Assembly (NCBI GenBank): GCA_016204465.1 | Contig: JACQKQ010000034.1 | Coordinates: 1-44,665 of the forward strand | Source: Candidatus Levyibacteriota bacterium | GTDB taxonomy: Bacteria; Patescibacteriota; Microgenomatia; Levybacterales; UBA12049 | Reading direction: 5' to 3' | Length of the DNA stretch: 44,665 nucleotides | Shown: positions 27,475-37,407 of the stretch, one piece after another | How positions within the stretch are numbered: position 1 is the stretch's first letter | How the letters are laid out: every line of letters begins with the position of its first letter | Translations under genes and position numbers: made by a program | The notes under the pieces: generated by a model | What the model saw: only the letters and a program-made list of their open reading frames with translations | Databases searched by the model: none | What the model was told of the DNA's origin: nothing

Positions 27475-29325
27475 ATGGAAAAAGACTTTCTCAATGATTT
27501 AAATAAAGAACAAATTGCTGCAGTAACCCACACAGATGGACCAATGGTAGTATTGGCAGGAGCTGGAAGCGGCAAGACAAGAGTGATTACTTATAAAATT
27601 TCTTACCTTGTACAAAAAGGTATTGATCCATTCAGGATACTAGCTGTTACGTTTACAAATAAAGCGGCCAATGAAATGAAAGAACGTGTTAAGCGTTTCT
27701 TTCCAAAACAACCAACACCGTTAATTACCACCTTTCATGCCCTCTGTGCAAAATTTTTGCGCATTGATGGAAAGCATATTGGTCTTTCTTCATCGTTTGT
27801 GATTTATGATGAGCAAGACCAACAAGACGCAGTAAAAGAAGCTATGCTGAAATTGGCTATACCAACAAAAGAGTATAAACCAAACTCAATATTAGCTTCA
27901 ATTTCTCAAGCAAAAAATGAGCTTATTGATCCGCAAATGTATATTTCTTTAGCCAGGGGTCATTTCCAAGAAGTCGTCGCCCGCGTTTACCCTTTATACC
28001 AGAATATTTTACAGGAGAATAATGCTGCTGATTTTGATGATTTATTGCTAAAAACAGTGCATCTTTTTAATAATTTTTCCGATGTTGGCGCAAAATACCA
28101 AGATAGGTTTCAATATATTCTAGTAGATGAATACCAAGACACTAACCACGCACAGTATGTCCTCACGAAAAAATTAGCCCAAAAATGGGGCAATATCTGT
28201 GTTGTCGGCGATTTCTCGCAAAGTATCTACAGCTGGCGTGGTGCTGATTTTCGCAATCTCACAAAATTTCGAGGGGATTTTCCAAGTACCCAAACTTTTG
28301 CGCTCTCCCAAAATTACCGTTCTACACAAACAATTTTAACAGGCGCATCAACCATTATTGCCAAAAATACAACACATCCTGTACTGAAGCTTTGGACAAA
28401 AAACCCAGAAGGAGACTCTATTACCATATATGAAGCTAGAAACGAGCAAAACGAAGCAGAATTTATCATAAGCGAAATTTCTCAGCCAAAGGCTGATCGG
28501 CCTCTGGCCGAAAATTTTCAATACAATGATGTTGCCGTGCTATATCGAACCAATGCCCAATCGCGTGTCATTGAAGAAGTTTTTTTACATAATGGAATCC
28601 CATATATACTCATTGGAGGTACGCGATTCTACGAGAGAAAAGAAATTAAAGACGTCCTCGCTTACCTTCGCTTGCTTGATAACCCAAAAGATATGGTTTC
28701 TTACAAACGCATTGAAAAACTTGGAAAAGGACGCTTGCAAAAATTTCTCGATTTTCAGTCAACATTTGATGCATCAAAATTTCAAACGATCGAAGTGCTC
28801 GACCAAGTAGTTAAGCACACAGGGTATCTTGAGCTATATGACGAGCATGATGAGGACGACAAGCAGCGTTTAGAAAACATCAAAGAGCTTCGTTCTGTTG
28901 CGGTTGCATTCCCTAAGCTCACAAATTTTTTAGAAAATGTTGCCTTGGTTGAACAAGAGTATACGCCAGAAAAAAAACTTGGGACTAAAAATCCGCCAGC
29001 TGGCGGAGCAGTAACACTTATGACACTGCATGCGGCAAAAGGACTTGAATTTCCTATAGTGTTCATGATTGGTATGGAAGAGGGACTATTTCCCCATTCA
29101 AGAGCAACCATGGACAGGCATGCACTAGAAGAAGAACGCAGACTTTGCTACGTTGGTATGACACGAGCAAAAAAGAAACTCTATTTTTCATATGCCAGGA
29201 AACGGCTCTTCTTTGGCCAGCGCAGCTCAAATACTATTTCGCGGTTTTTGCTGGAGCTTCCTGAAAATGTTCTTTCACAAAATACCTCTTTGGTGTATAA
29301 AGATGATGCGCCGGAATTTCTATGA
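27475..29325 (+). CDS. UvrD/PcrA-type superfamily 1 DNA helicase
   Basis: LNKEQIAAV; LAGAGSGKTRVIT; VDEYQDTN; VGDFSQSIYSWRGAD; TLHAAKGLEFPIVF; VGMTRAKKKLY. Confidence 0.93.
   Translation: MEKDFLNDLNKEQIAAVTHTDGPMVVLAGAGSGKTRVITYKISYLVQKGIDPFRILAVTFTNKAANEMKERVKRFFPKQPTPLITTFHALCAKFLRIDGKHIGLSSSFVIYDEQDQQDAVKEAMLKLAIPTKEYKPNSILASISQAKNELIDPQMYISLARGHFQEVVARVYPLYQNILQENNAADFDDLLLKTVHLFNNFSDVGAKYQDRFQYILVDEYQDTNHAQYVLTKKLAQKWGNICVVGDFSQSIYSWRGADFRNLTKFRGDFPSTQTFALSQNYRSTQTILTGASTIIAKNTTHPVLKLWTKNPEGDSITIYEARNEQNEAEFIISEISQPKADRPLAENFQYNDVAVLYRTNAQSRVIEEVFLHNGIPYILIGGTRFYERKEIKDVLAYLRLLDNPKDMVSYKRIEKLGKGRLQKFLDFQSTFDASKFQTIEVLDQVVKHTGYLELYDEHDEDDKQRLENIKELRSVAVAFPKLTNFLENVALVEQEYTPEKKLGTKNPPAGGAVTLMTLHAAKGLEFPIVFMIGMEEGLFPHSRATMDRHALEEERRLCYVGMTRAKKKLYFSYARKRLFFGQRSSNTISRFLLELPENVLSQNTSLVYKDDAPEFL
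28482..28511. repeat. two adjacent GC-rich 15-nt hairpins inside uvrD-like CDS
   Basis: TCAGCC-AAA-GGCTGA then TCGGCC-TCT-GGCCGA, both perfect 6-bp stems. Confidence 0.9.
28992..29007. repeat. perfect palindrome TCCGCCAGCTGGCGGA inside uvrD-like CDS
   Basis: 16-nt perfect palindrome; variants at 14460 and 16646. Confidence 0.9.
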
Positions 29326-30308
29326 ACTCGTCTACATTTAATAAAACAGCCGCTCACCCTTTGCAAAGCTTTGAGTGGGGAGAATTTCGAAAGAAAACCG
29401 GCGTGAAAGTAATCCTAGGAGACTCATTCCAGCTCACCATTCATAAGATTCCCCACACACCATGGAATATAGGGTATCTGCCTAAAAGTGCGATACCAAC
29501 AAAAAAGCAAATAAGCGAACTTATTCGTATTGGTAGAGAAGAACACTGCGTTTTTATCCAATTAGAACCTAATGTTGATAAGGAATCGAATTATGAATTA
29601 GGAATTAGGAATTACGATATTAGGCCCGCGGCTCACCCCTTGTTCACAAGGTATACCTTTGTTCTCGATCTCACAAAGTCAGAGGATGAACTCCTAAAGG
29701 CTATGCATCCAAAAACTCGCTACAACATACGGGTAGCGCAAAAGCACGGTGTAGAGGTTGTTGAAGATAATTCAGATAAAGCGTTTAGAGAATATCTTAA
29801 ATTAACCGAAGAAACTACCAACCGGCAAAAATTCTACGCCCACACGAAAAGGTATCACGAGAAGATGTGGGAAACCCTAAAAATTTCAAATTTCAAATTT
29901 CAAATTTCAAATTCTCAAAGATTGACAGCTCATCTTCTGACGGCCAAATACAAAAATAAAACTCTCGTTGCTTGGATACTCTTTGTCTTCAAGGATACCC
30001 TCTACTATCCATACGGCGCATCGAGCAATGAACATCGAGAAGTTATGGCAAGTAATCTTGTGATGTGGGAGGCAATTAAGTTTGGAAAAAAACTAGGACT
30101 AAAGAAGTTTGATATGTGGGGCGCGCTTGGACCTAATCCAGACAAAAATGATAAATGGTACGGATTCCACCGATTTAAAGAGGGTTATGGAGGGCGGCAC
30201 GTTGGATTCATCGGCAGCTACGATTTGGTGATTAACCCTTTTTTGTACGAGATTTATAAGGTAACCGACACCCTACGCTGGTTTTTGCTTAAGTTAAAAC
30301 ACTATTAG
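29322..30308 (+). CDS. FemAB/FemX-like peptidoglycan bridge aminoacyltransferase
   Basis: HPLQSFEWGEFR; MHPKTRYNIRVAQKHGVEV; FKEGYGGRHVGFIGSYDLVINPFLY; ATGA overlap with the helicase gene. Confidence 0.85.
   Translation: MNSSTFNKTAAHPLQSFEWGEFRKKTGVKVILGDSFQLTIHKIPHTPWNIGYLPKSAIPTKKQISELIRIGREEHCVFIQLEPNVDKESNYELGIRNYDIRPAAHPLFTRYTFVLDLTKSEDELLKAMHPKTRYNIRVAQKHGVEVVEDNSDKAFREYLKLTEETTNRQKFYAHTKRYHEKMWETLKISNFKFQISNSQRLTAHLLTAKYKNKTLVAWILFVFKDTLYYPYGASSNEHREVMASNLVMWEAIKFGKKLGLKKFDMWGALGPNPDKNDKWYGFHRFKEGYGGRHVGFIGSYDLVINPFLYEIYKVTDTLRWFLLKLKHY
29588..29615. repeat. GAATTAG heptad array inside femAB-like CDS
   Basis: GAATTAT GAATTAG GAATTAG GAATTAC. Confidence 0.9.
29879..29920. repeat. TTTCAAA heptad array inside femAB-like CDS
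   Basis: aaaaatttcaaatttcaaatttcaaatttcaaattctcaaa. Confidence 0.92.
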
Positions 30309-30464
30309 TTTTCAACGAAAAGTATGTAAGTTTTCGATAAAAAGCAGAATCTGTTTTATACAAAAAAGTTTAATTTTAGCCTCAAATCTATACTTTCTAA
30401 AAACTATCTCCAAACTATTTGGTGAAAACTTATACCGACTCGAAGGAAAATCAAGGAATTCTTT

Positions 30465-31604
30465 TTAGAGGGCTAAAAGTAGAATGGCGCCGATAAGAAC
30501 GAGAGCAATACCGGCAATACCTACTCCTAGCACTATATCCTCCGGGCCTGTAGGTTCGATTGTTGGCTGTACTGCTACTTCCGTTGGTGTTGGAACCTCA
30601 GTTGGCGTTGCAGTTGGAACTGTTGTTGCAGATGGTGTTGCTGTTTGACCTCCTGCTCCTCCTGTGACGGTAATCGTTTGCTCGCATTTGGTATTTGGTG
30701 CGTTTACAACGTTTGCGTTATTTGTAAGTTTAGCTGTTGCTTTATATGTTCCGGCGTTTATAAAAGTATGTGCTTTCTGCAAGCTCACCTTATTTGTTCC
30801 AATGCCGCCGCCGGTTGTCACATCTTCCAACGGCCCGTCACCATAATCAAACGTTACCTTTTGGATTGTGCCCACCGCATCTGAACCGTTTACGGTGAAG
30901 GTAATGGAGAAAGGCGCACTGCCGGATGTTGTGCGATCAACGTTTAGGCTGTCACACGTTGGCGCTTGTGCAGAGGTTGTCGGTCCTGCTGTTGGCGATG
31001 GTCCTGCTCCAATTGCAATAAACGCAGCTGTTCTGCCTGAAGGTAGCAACACGTTTTCACTTGGCAAGTCGGATTCGGCGATTGAGAGCACTTGTGTTTG
31101 GGAATCAAATGTTACTTGTGTTGGTGTTGTGCCTGTTTCGGCAAGACCTTTAAATGTAACTGTCGCTACTTTTTTAGGTTCTTGTACGACGCTTGTTGGA
31201 TCAGCACCAACAGAAAGCGTCATCGTAATGCCCCCGCTTGTGTAGATATGCCCTTCAAGCGTTGCAGGGAAAGTTGTCGTATCTGGGCAGAGTGCTTCAG
31301 AACAGGAACCGCTAGCTGTAGCAAGTTTTGTTGCGTCGTACTTAATCACCAAACTGATAAAGGAGACCTGATTTTTGTTTGCACCAGGATCAACTTGTAT
31401 GTCAAGAGAGAATGTGTCACCAACTTTCTTCTGTAAAGGATTATTTTGTGACGACGAAGGAATAAAAGCAAGTGTTGTTGCCGGCGCTGCACGACTCTGC
31501 GTCTTCTGTTCTTGTTGCAGAAAGTACACCGTAAGGGGGACTGCAACCAATAAAGACACAATAAACCCTAGCAAAAGCAATTTTTTGCCTGAAAACAAAG
31601 ACAT
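30465..31604 (-). CDS. cell-surface protein with cohesin-like and PKD domains and C-terminal TM anchor
   Basis: VGDTFSLDIQVDPGANKNQVSFISLVIKYDATKL (cohesin-like); ITFTVNGSD...VTFDYGDG...HTFINAGTYKATAKLT (PKD); PT-rich linker and TM. Confidence 0.8.
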   Translation of the reverse strand: MSLFSGKKLLLLGFIVSLLVAVPLTVYFLQQEQKTQSRAAPATTLAFIPSSSQNNPLQKKVGDTFSLDIQVDPGANKNQVSFISLVIKYDATKLATASGSCSEALCPDTTTFPATLEGHIYTSGGITMTLSVGADPTSVVQEPKKVATVTFKGLAETGTTPTQVTFDSQTQVLSIAESDLPSENVLLPSGRTAAFIAIGAGPSPTAGPTTSAQAPTCDSLNVDRTTSGSAPFSITFTVNGSDAVGTIQKVTFDYGDGPLEDVTTGGGIGTNKVSLQKAHTFINAGTYKATAKLTNNANVVNAPNTKCEQTITVTGGAGGQTATPSATTVPTATPTEVPTPTEVAVQPTIEPTGPEDIVLGVGIAGIALVLIGAILLLAL

Positions 31605-31674
31605 ACATTTATAGTACGGGTCTTACAAAGATGTGTCAAGTAACATAAGCCCTCGAGATTTTAACTATAGGTTA

Positions 31675-31703
31675 TTGACAAACCGGTAGTTCTGTTGTAT
31701 AAA
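31675..31703 (+). promoter_or_regulatory. groES promoter
   Basis: TTGACA (31675-31680), 17 bp, TATAAA (31698-31703). Confidence 0.8.
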
Positions 31704-31730
31704 TTAGCAGTCACTTTCACTAAGTGATAT
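31704..31730 (+). promoter_or_regulatory. degenerate CIRCE-like operator
   Basis: TTAGCAGTC-N9-AAGTGATAT against TTAGCACTC-N9-GAGTGCTAA (14 of 18 positions), just downstream of the -10. Confidence 0.45.
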
Positions 31731-31747
31731 TTTTATCTTAAAAACGT

Positions 31748-32051
31748 ATGGCAGGAAAAGTAAAAATACGTATTCAGCCACTTTTCGATAATGTTCTTAT
31801 CAAACCGCTGGAGGCAGAAGAAAAAACTGTAAGCGGAATTATCCTGCCAGACACTGTAAAGGAAAAACCGCAAATTGGCCTTGTAATGGCTCTGGGTCCT
31901 GGAAAAGTAACTCCTAAAGGAGAAAAGCATAAAATGGTGATAAAAGTAAATCAGAAAGTTATGTATAAGAAATGGGGCGGCAACGAGGTAAAAGTAAACG
32001 GTGAAGAGTGGACACTGATCAGTCAAGATGATGTCTTGGCAATCGTAGAGT

Positions 32052-32053
<2 letters not shown>
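31748..32053 (+). CDS. groES: co-chaperonin GroES
   Basis: QPLFDNVLIKPLEAEEKTVSGIILPDTVKEKPQIGLVMALGPGK. Confidence 0.97.
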
Positions 32054-33813
<1,760 letters not shown>

Positions 33814-33860
33814 ACGATAGGGTACCACAAGTACCACGAGTATCACGAGCAAAATTGATC

Positions 33861-33879
33861 CGCCGAAAGGCGTTTTTTT
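33861..33879 (+). terminator. intrinsic-terminator-like hairpin after groEL, abutting the next ATG
   Basis: CGCC-GAAA-GGCG-TTTTTTT, then ATG at 33880. Confidence 0.65.
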
Positions 33880-34752
33880 ATGGCAACGCAAGAATTTCTC
33901 ACACAACATAATCAGCTTACCCTCTTGCGCGAGAGATTAGCAAACACGTATGAAGAGATTGAAGCAAGAGCCGTCTCTATGATACGGCAAGGGGAAGTAG
34001 TAGATAACCCAATTCTCACAGGGGAAAAACAAGATACTCGGTATGCTCTTGCAACAATTGCTATGATCACGGGAAGAGCAGATATGTTTTGCAGCCAAGC
34101 AACAGCAGCGGTACAACAAGTAGAGCCTGACATGCGAGTAGTTCCTGACGGGTTTCGTCATGTTACCTTACAGCTCAATTTTAGCAGGCAAGGACGTCGC
34201 AGTATTCTTGTTGATGCCAAGGTTGCACGCGCATACTATGAAGCATTAAGACAACAATTTTCAAGTTCTGGAAAACCAATTCGTTTAGAACTTTTGCGCG
34301 TATTACCAACGATTGATCAAGAGCAAGCTTCGGTATCTGTTGTTGGCGCATTTCTTCCAGTTGATGATATGCGAATTATCGAGGTTAGGAGGCAAGTCCG
34401 CCACGCAGCAGAGCAGAGTGGCCTTCCATTAGTAGGCAGACTTGGAGAAATACGGGTGATTTTTTCGACGTTAGGAAGACTGCCACATCCGCCTAGACGA
34501 GAGGGAGAAACAGCGCCTCTACTTGATGCAATAGATCATATCAACGGCCAAATACCAAAAGCATGCGATACAGTTATTGAGATGGTTGATATTCTCTCTA
34601 CAACGCGAATAAGCTACATGGGGTTAGATAAACACATTTTTATGGAACCGTCTCTATCATTGGTTAAGCCAAACAGAGCAGTTAAACCTCGTTTTGTTTC
34701 TGCTACTCAAAAAAACTTATTAGATAAAGTGAGGTTAACAAGATCGCCGTGA
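33880..34752 (+). CDS. conserved-looking protein of unknown function
   Basis: 290-aa ORF with coherent coding character; no family recognised with confidence. Confidence 0.7.
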   Translation: MATQEFLTQHNQLTLLRERLANTYEEIEARAVSMIRQGEVVDNPILTGEKQDTRYALATIAMITGRADMFCSQATAAVQQVEPDMRVVPDGFRHVTLQLNFSRQGRRSILVDAKVARAYYEALRQQFSSSGKPIRLELLRVLPTIDQEQASVSVVGAFLPVDDMRIIEVRRQVRHAAEQSGLPLVGRLGEIRVIFSTLGRLPHPPRREGETAPLLDAIDHINGQIPKACDTVIEMVDILSTTRISYMGLDKHIFMEPSLSLVKPNRAVKPRFVSATQKNLLDKVRLTRSP

Positions 34753-35543
34753 ATCAAACCGTTGCTTGCAACAATATCTTTTGCAAAAGCGTTCCATTTT
34801 TTGCCATAAGATGTTGTTATCTTTCCTCCAGCTTTTTGAATAAGTAGTCCTGCTGCTGCTTGATCCCACGGCTTAATCCCGCAAAACACAAATCCATCAA
34901 CCTCTCCTTTTGCAACCGCGGCCAGATCAAAAACCGCACTCCCCGACATGGTGAACGCTCTTACATTTTGAGAAAGGGGAGGAAACCATTCCTTGGCAAA
35001 TACTTTTCGTTTTGTCATATCCCATGATATGCCGCTCTCAATCCATGTTTCACGTAAAGTACTGGTTCCAGAAACATGTATAACTTGCCCATTAAGAAAA
35101 GCATAAGGGGAATCGGCCTGCGCAGTATAGAGTTCATCCTGCATTGGCAGATAAATAACAGCTGCTAGTGGCATGCCTTTTTCAACTAATGCAATAGAAA
35201 CAGCAAAATGGGGACGTCTTCTTAAGAAGTTTGTCGTGCCGTCTAAAGGATCGACAATCCAAAGACGATCAACGCTTTGCATATGAGAATAATCTTCTGG
35301 AGCGGTTTCTTCCGTAAGAATCTGCATTGTTGTAAAGCGGCGTTTTAACATTGAAGTGATTATCGCATCAATTTTTATCTCTACTTCTGTGTTAAAATCA
35401 AAATCACCTTTTGTTATTGCCCGACTTTCCCTTTTATAAAATTCAGCTCGAAGCTTGCCTCCAGCGGCTAGGGCAACATGAGAAGCAAAATCTAGCGTTT
35501 CTGCAAGGTTTAATCTACTGTGTTGATTGCGTTTATTTCGCAT
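34707..35543 (-). CDS. inositol monophosphatase family protein (second copy in window)
   Basis: ILTEETAPED; WIVDPLDGTTNF; IKPWDQAAAGLLIQKAGGKI. Confidence 0.9.
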   Translation of the reverse strand: MRNKRNQHSRLNLAETLDFASHVALAAGGKLRAEFYKRESRAITKGDFDFNTEVEIKIDAIITSMLKRRFTTMQILTEETAPEDYSHMQSVDRLWIVDPLDGTTNFLRRRPHFAVSIALVEKGMPLAAVIYLPMQDELYTAQADSPYAFLNGQVIHVSGTSTLRETWIESGISWDMTKRKVFAKEWFPPLSQNVRAFTMSGSAVFDLAAVAKGEVDGFVFCGIKPWDQAAAGLLIQKAGGKITTSYGKKWNAFAKDIVASNGLIHGDLVNLTLSNKFF

Positions 35544-35619
35544 ATAGTGCCTTATAGTGTCTCATTGGAAGATTCATTTGTCAAAGCAAGTTGTGCTGTG
35601 GTATAGTATCGGAAACTTT

Positions 35620-36465
35620 ATGAAGAAGCTTTTTGCTGTACTTTTGCTTTTTATCCTCATCGGAGTTGGGAGCGCATGGTATTTTTTGTACTTTAAGAAA
35701 AATGTTGAAAAAGGCGCGCTGCAGGTAACAGCGTTTCCAAAGAGCAAGGTATATATTAATGGAGAGTTAGTTGGTGAAACGCCACTTTGTCGCTGTGAGG
35801 CCAAAGACATGCTTTCGGCAGGTGAGTACAAGGTAAAAATAGTGCCTCAAGAAGGCGGCTTTGCTCCCTTTGAAGAGAAAGTGACAATCGTTCGATCAGT
35901 GCTTACTGTTTTGGACCGAGCATTTGGGCAGGGCGCAGAATCGCAGGGACACACTATTACCCTTCGTCCAATAAGTGACAATAAAAATCCCGAGCTTTTT
36001 ATAACTTCATTTCCCCAAGGGGCAGAAGTGCTTATAGACAAAAACGTTTCGGGGAAAACACCTAGGCTTTTGGAGAATATTACTGAATCAGACCACGAGG
36101 TGGTGCTAAGAAGAAAAGGCTATAAGGAAAAGACAATTCGGATTCGGACAGTTCCCGGCTACCAGTTAAGTATTATTGCTTACATGGGTATTGATACATT
36201 AGCAGCGTTTCCAATAGCGTCAGTCGCGGCAGAGGCAACATCTTCTGCCAAGCCAACACCTGTAGCACAGGTTGAAGTCCTCGACACGCCAACTGGGTAC
36301 TTAAATGTTAGGAAAAACGCATCGACAACAAGCAAAAAAATAGGTACGGTTACTCCAAGCGATATCCTTGAGCTGCTTAGTGAAGAAGAGGGGTGGTTTC
36401 ATGTAAAACTTCCAGACGGCACAGAAGGGTTTGTTAGTGCACAGTATGCAAAAAAGAAGGAATAG
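35620..36465 (+). CDS. lipoprotein/TM protein with two PEGA domains and C-terminal SH3b domain
   Basis: GALQVTAFPKSKVYINGELVGETPL; ELFITSFPQGAEVLIDKNVSGKTP; GYLNVRKNASTTSKKIGTV...GWFHVKLPDGTEGFVSAQYA. Confidence 0.85.
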   Translation: MKKLFAVLLLFILIGVGSAWYFLYFKKNVEKGALQVTAFPKSKVYINGELVGETPLCRCEAKDMLSAGEYKVKIVPQEGGFAPFEEKVTIVRSVLTVLDRAFGQGAESQGHTITLRPISDNKNPELFITSFPQGAEVLIDKNVSGKTPRLLENITESDHEVVLRRKGYKEKTIRIRTVPGYQLSIIAYMGIDTLAAFPIASVAAEATSSAKPTPVAQVEVLDTPTGYLNVRKNASTTSKKIGTVTPSDILELLSEEEGWFHVKLPDGTEGFVSAQYAKKKE

Positions 36466-37407
36466 TCATCCAATGATGTAGATGATGGTAGTAACAAGGA
36501 TAATCCAGATGACTACCGTTGCAAGTAGAGGTTTGTCGGAAAGTAGCACCTTGTCAGGGCTTTCTCCTTCGTGCTTTTCATAAATATCCTGCAAATACCG
36601 CATAAGACCATAAACGACAGGAATAATAGTAATCATGAGCCACTTTCGTTGCAAAAATACGGGAAGAAAATCAGGCAGTAAAATGCTTAAAGAAATCTTA
36701 AAACCAACCGGATTTTCAAGGAAGGTAAAAAGTGTGTAGGATATAAACGTAGATGTTGCAAAGATTGATGCGTAGACATCAAGGAGCCGTTCCGAGTAAT
36801 GCGATAAAGATTTACGTACAGCTGCTTTTTGTGTATCTGAATACTGGGAAATAAGAGTTAGTTCAGATCGTCTTTTTCCTATTGCCAAAAACAGCGAAAT
36901 GGCAATGGTTGTCAGCAAAAGCCAAACAGAAATATGGACACCCGATGCAAACTCTCCGCCGTAGACGCGCAAGATGTAGCCTGCAGCGATAACGAGAATA
37001 TCAATAATTGCTATATTTTTCAAAACGACAGAGTAGGCAAACTGCAAAAAGACGTAGATAACCGATAGCAAAAAGAACGCTGGGTTAATAGTGAAGCTTA
37101 ACCAAAGAGAGAAAATAATAAAAAGCAGTGCAAGGATTATTGCGTACAACAAAGAAAGATCGCCATGGGCAAGGGGACGGAATTTCTTGAACGGATGGAG
37201 CCTGTCTTTCTCTCGGTCGAAGATGTCGTTGATAATGTAGATAGCGGAAGACAGTCCGCAAAAGACTATAAACGCAGCAAGCACATCGCTTATGATTGCT
37301 CCATTGAACAACTCACCGCCGAATACCGCAGCGGCAAAAACAGCAAAATTTTTGATCCATTGCCTAGGCCTGACAAGTTTTAGTGTTCTATAGGCGAGTT
37401 TTTTCAT
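36466..37407 (-). CDS. UbiA-family prenyltransferase, decaprenyl-phosphate phosphoribosyltransferase-like
   Basis: VRPRQWIKNFAVFAA; YIINDIFDREKDRLHPFKKFRPLAHGDLS. Confidence 0.8.
   Translation of the reverse strand: MKKLAYRTLKLVRPRQWIKNFAVFAAAVFGGELFNGAIISDVLAAFIVFCGLSSAIYIINDIFDREKDRLHPFKKFRPLAHGDLSLLYAIILALLFIIFSLWLSFTINPAFFLLSVIYVFLQFAYSVVLKNIAIIDILVIAAGYILRVYGGEFASGVHISVWLLLTTIAISLFLAIGKRRSELTLISQYSDTQKAAVRKSLSHYSERLLDVYASIFATSTFISYTLFTFLENPVGFKISLSILLPDFLPVFLQRKWLMITIIPVVYGLMRYLQDIYEKHEGESPDKVLLSDKPLLATVVIWIILVTTIIYIIG

Noticed and set aside
30645-31614. Plus-strand ORFs opposite the cohesin/PKD gene
   Set aside because: Low-complexity shadow ORFs of the Thr/Pro-rich minus-strand gene.
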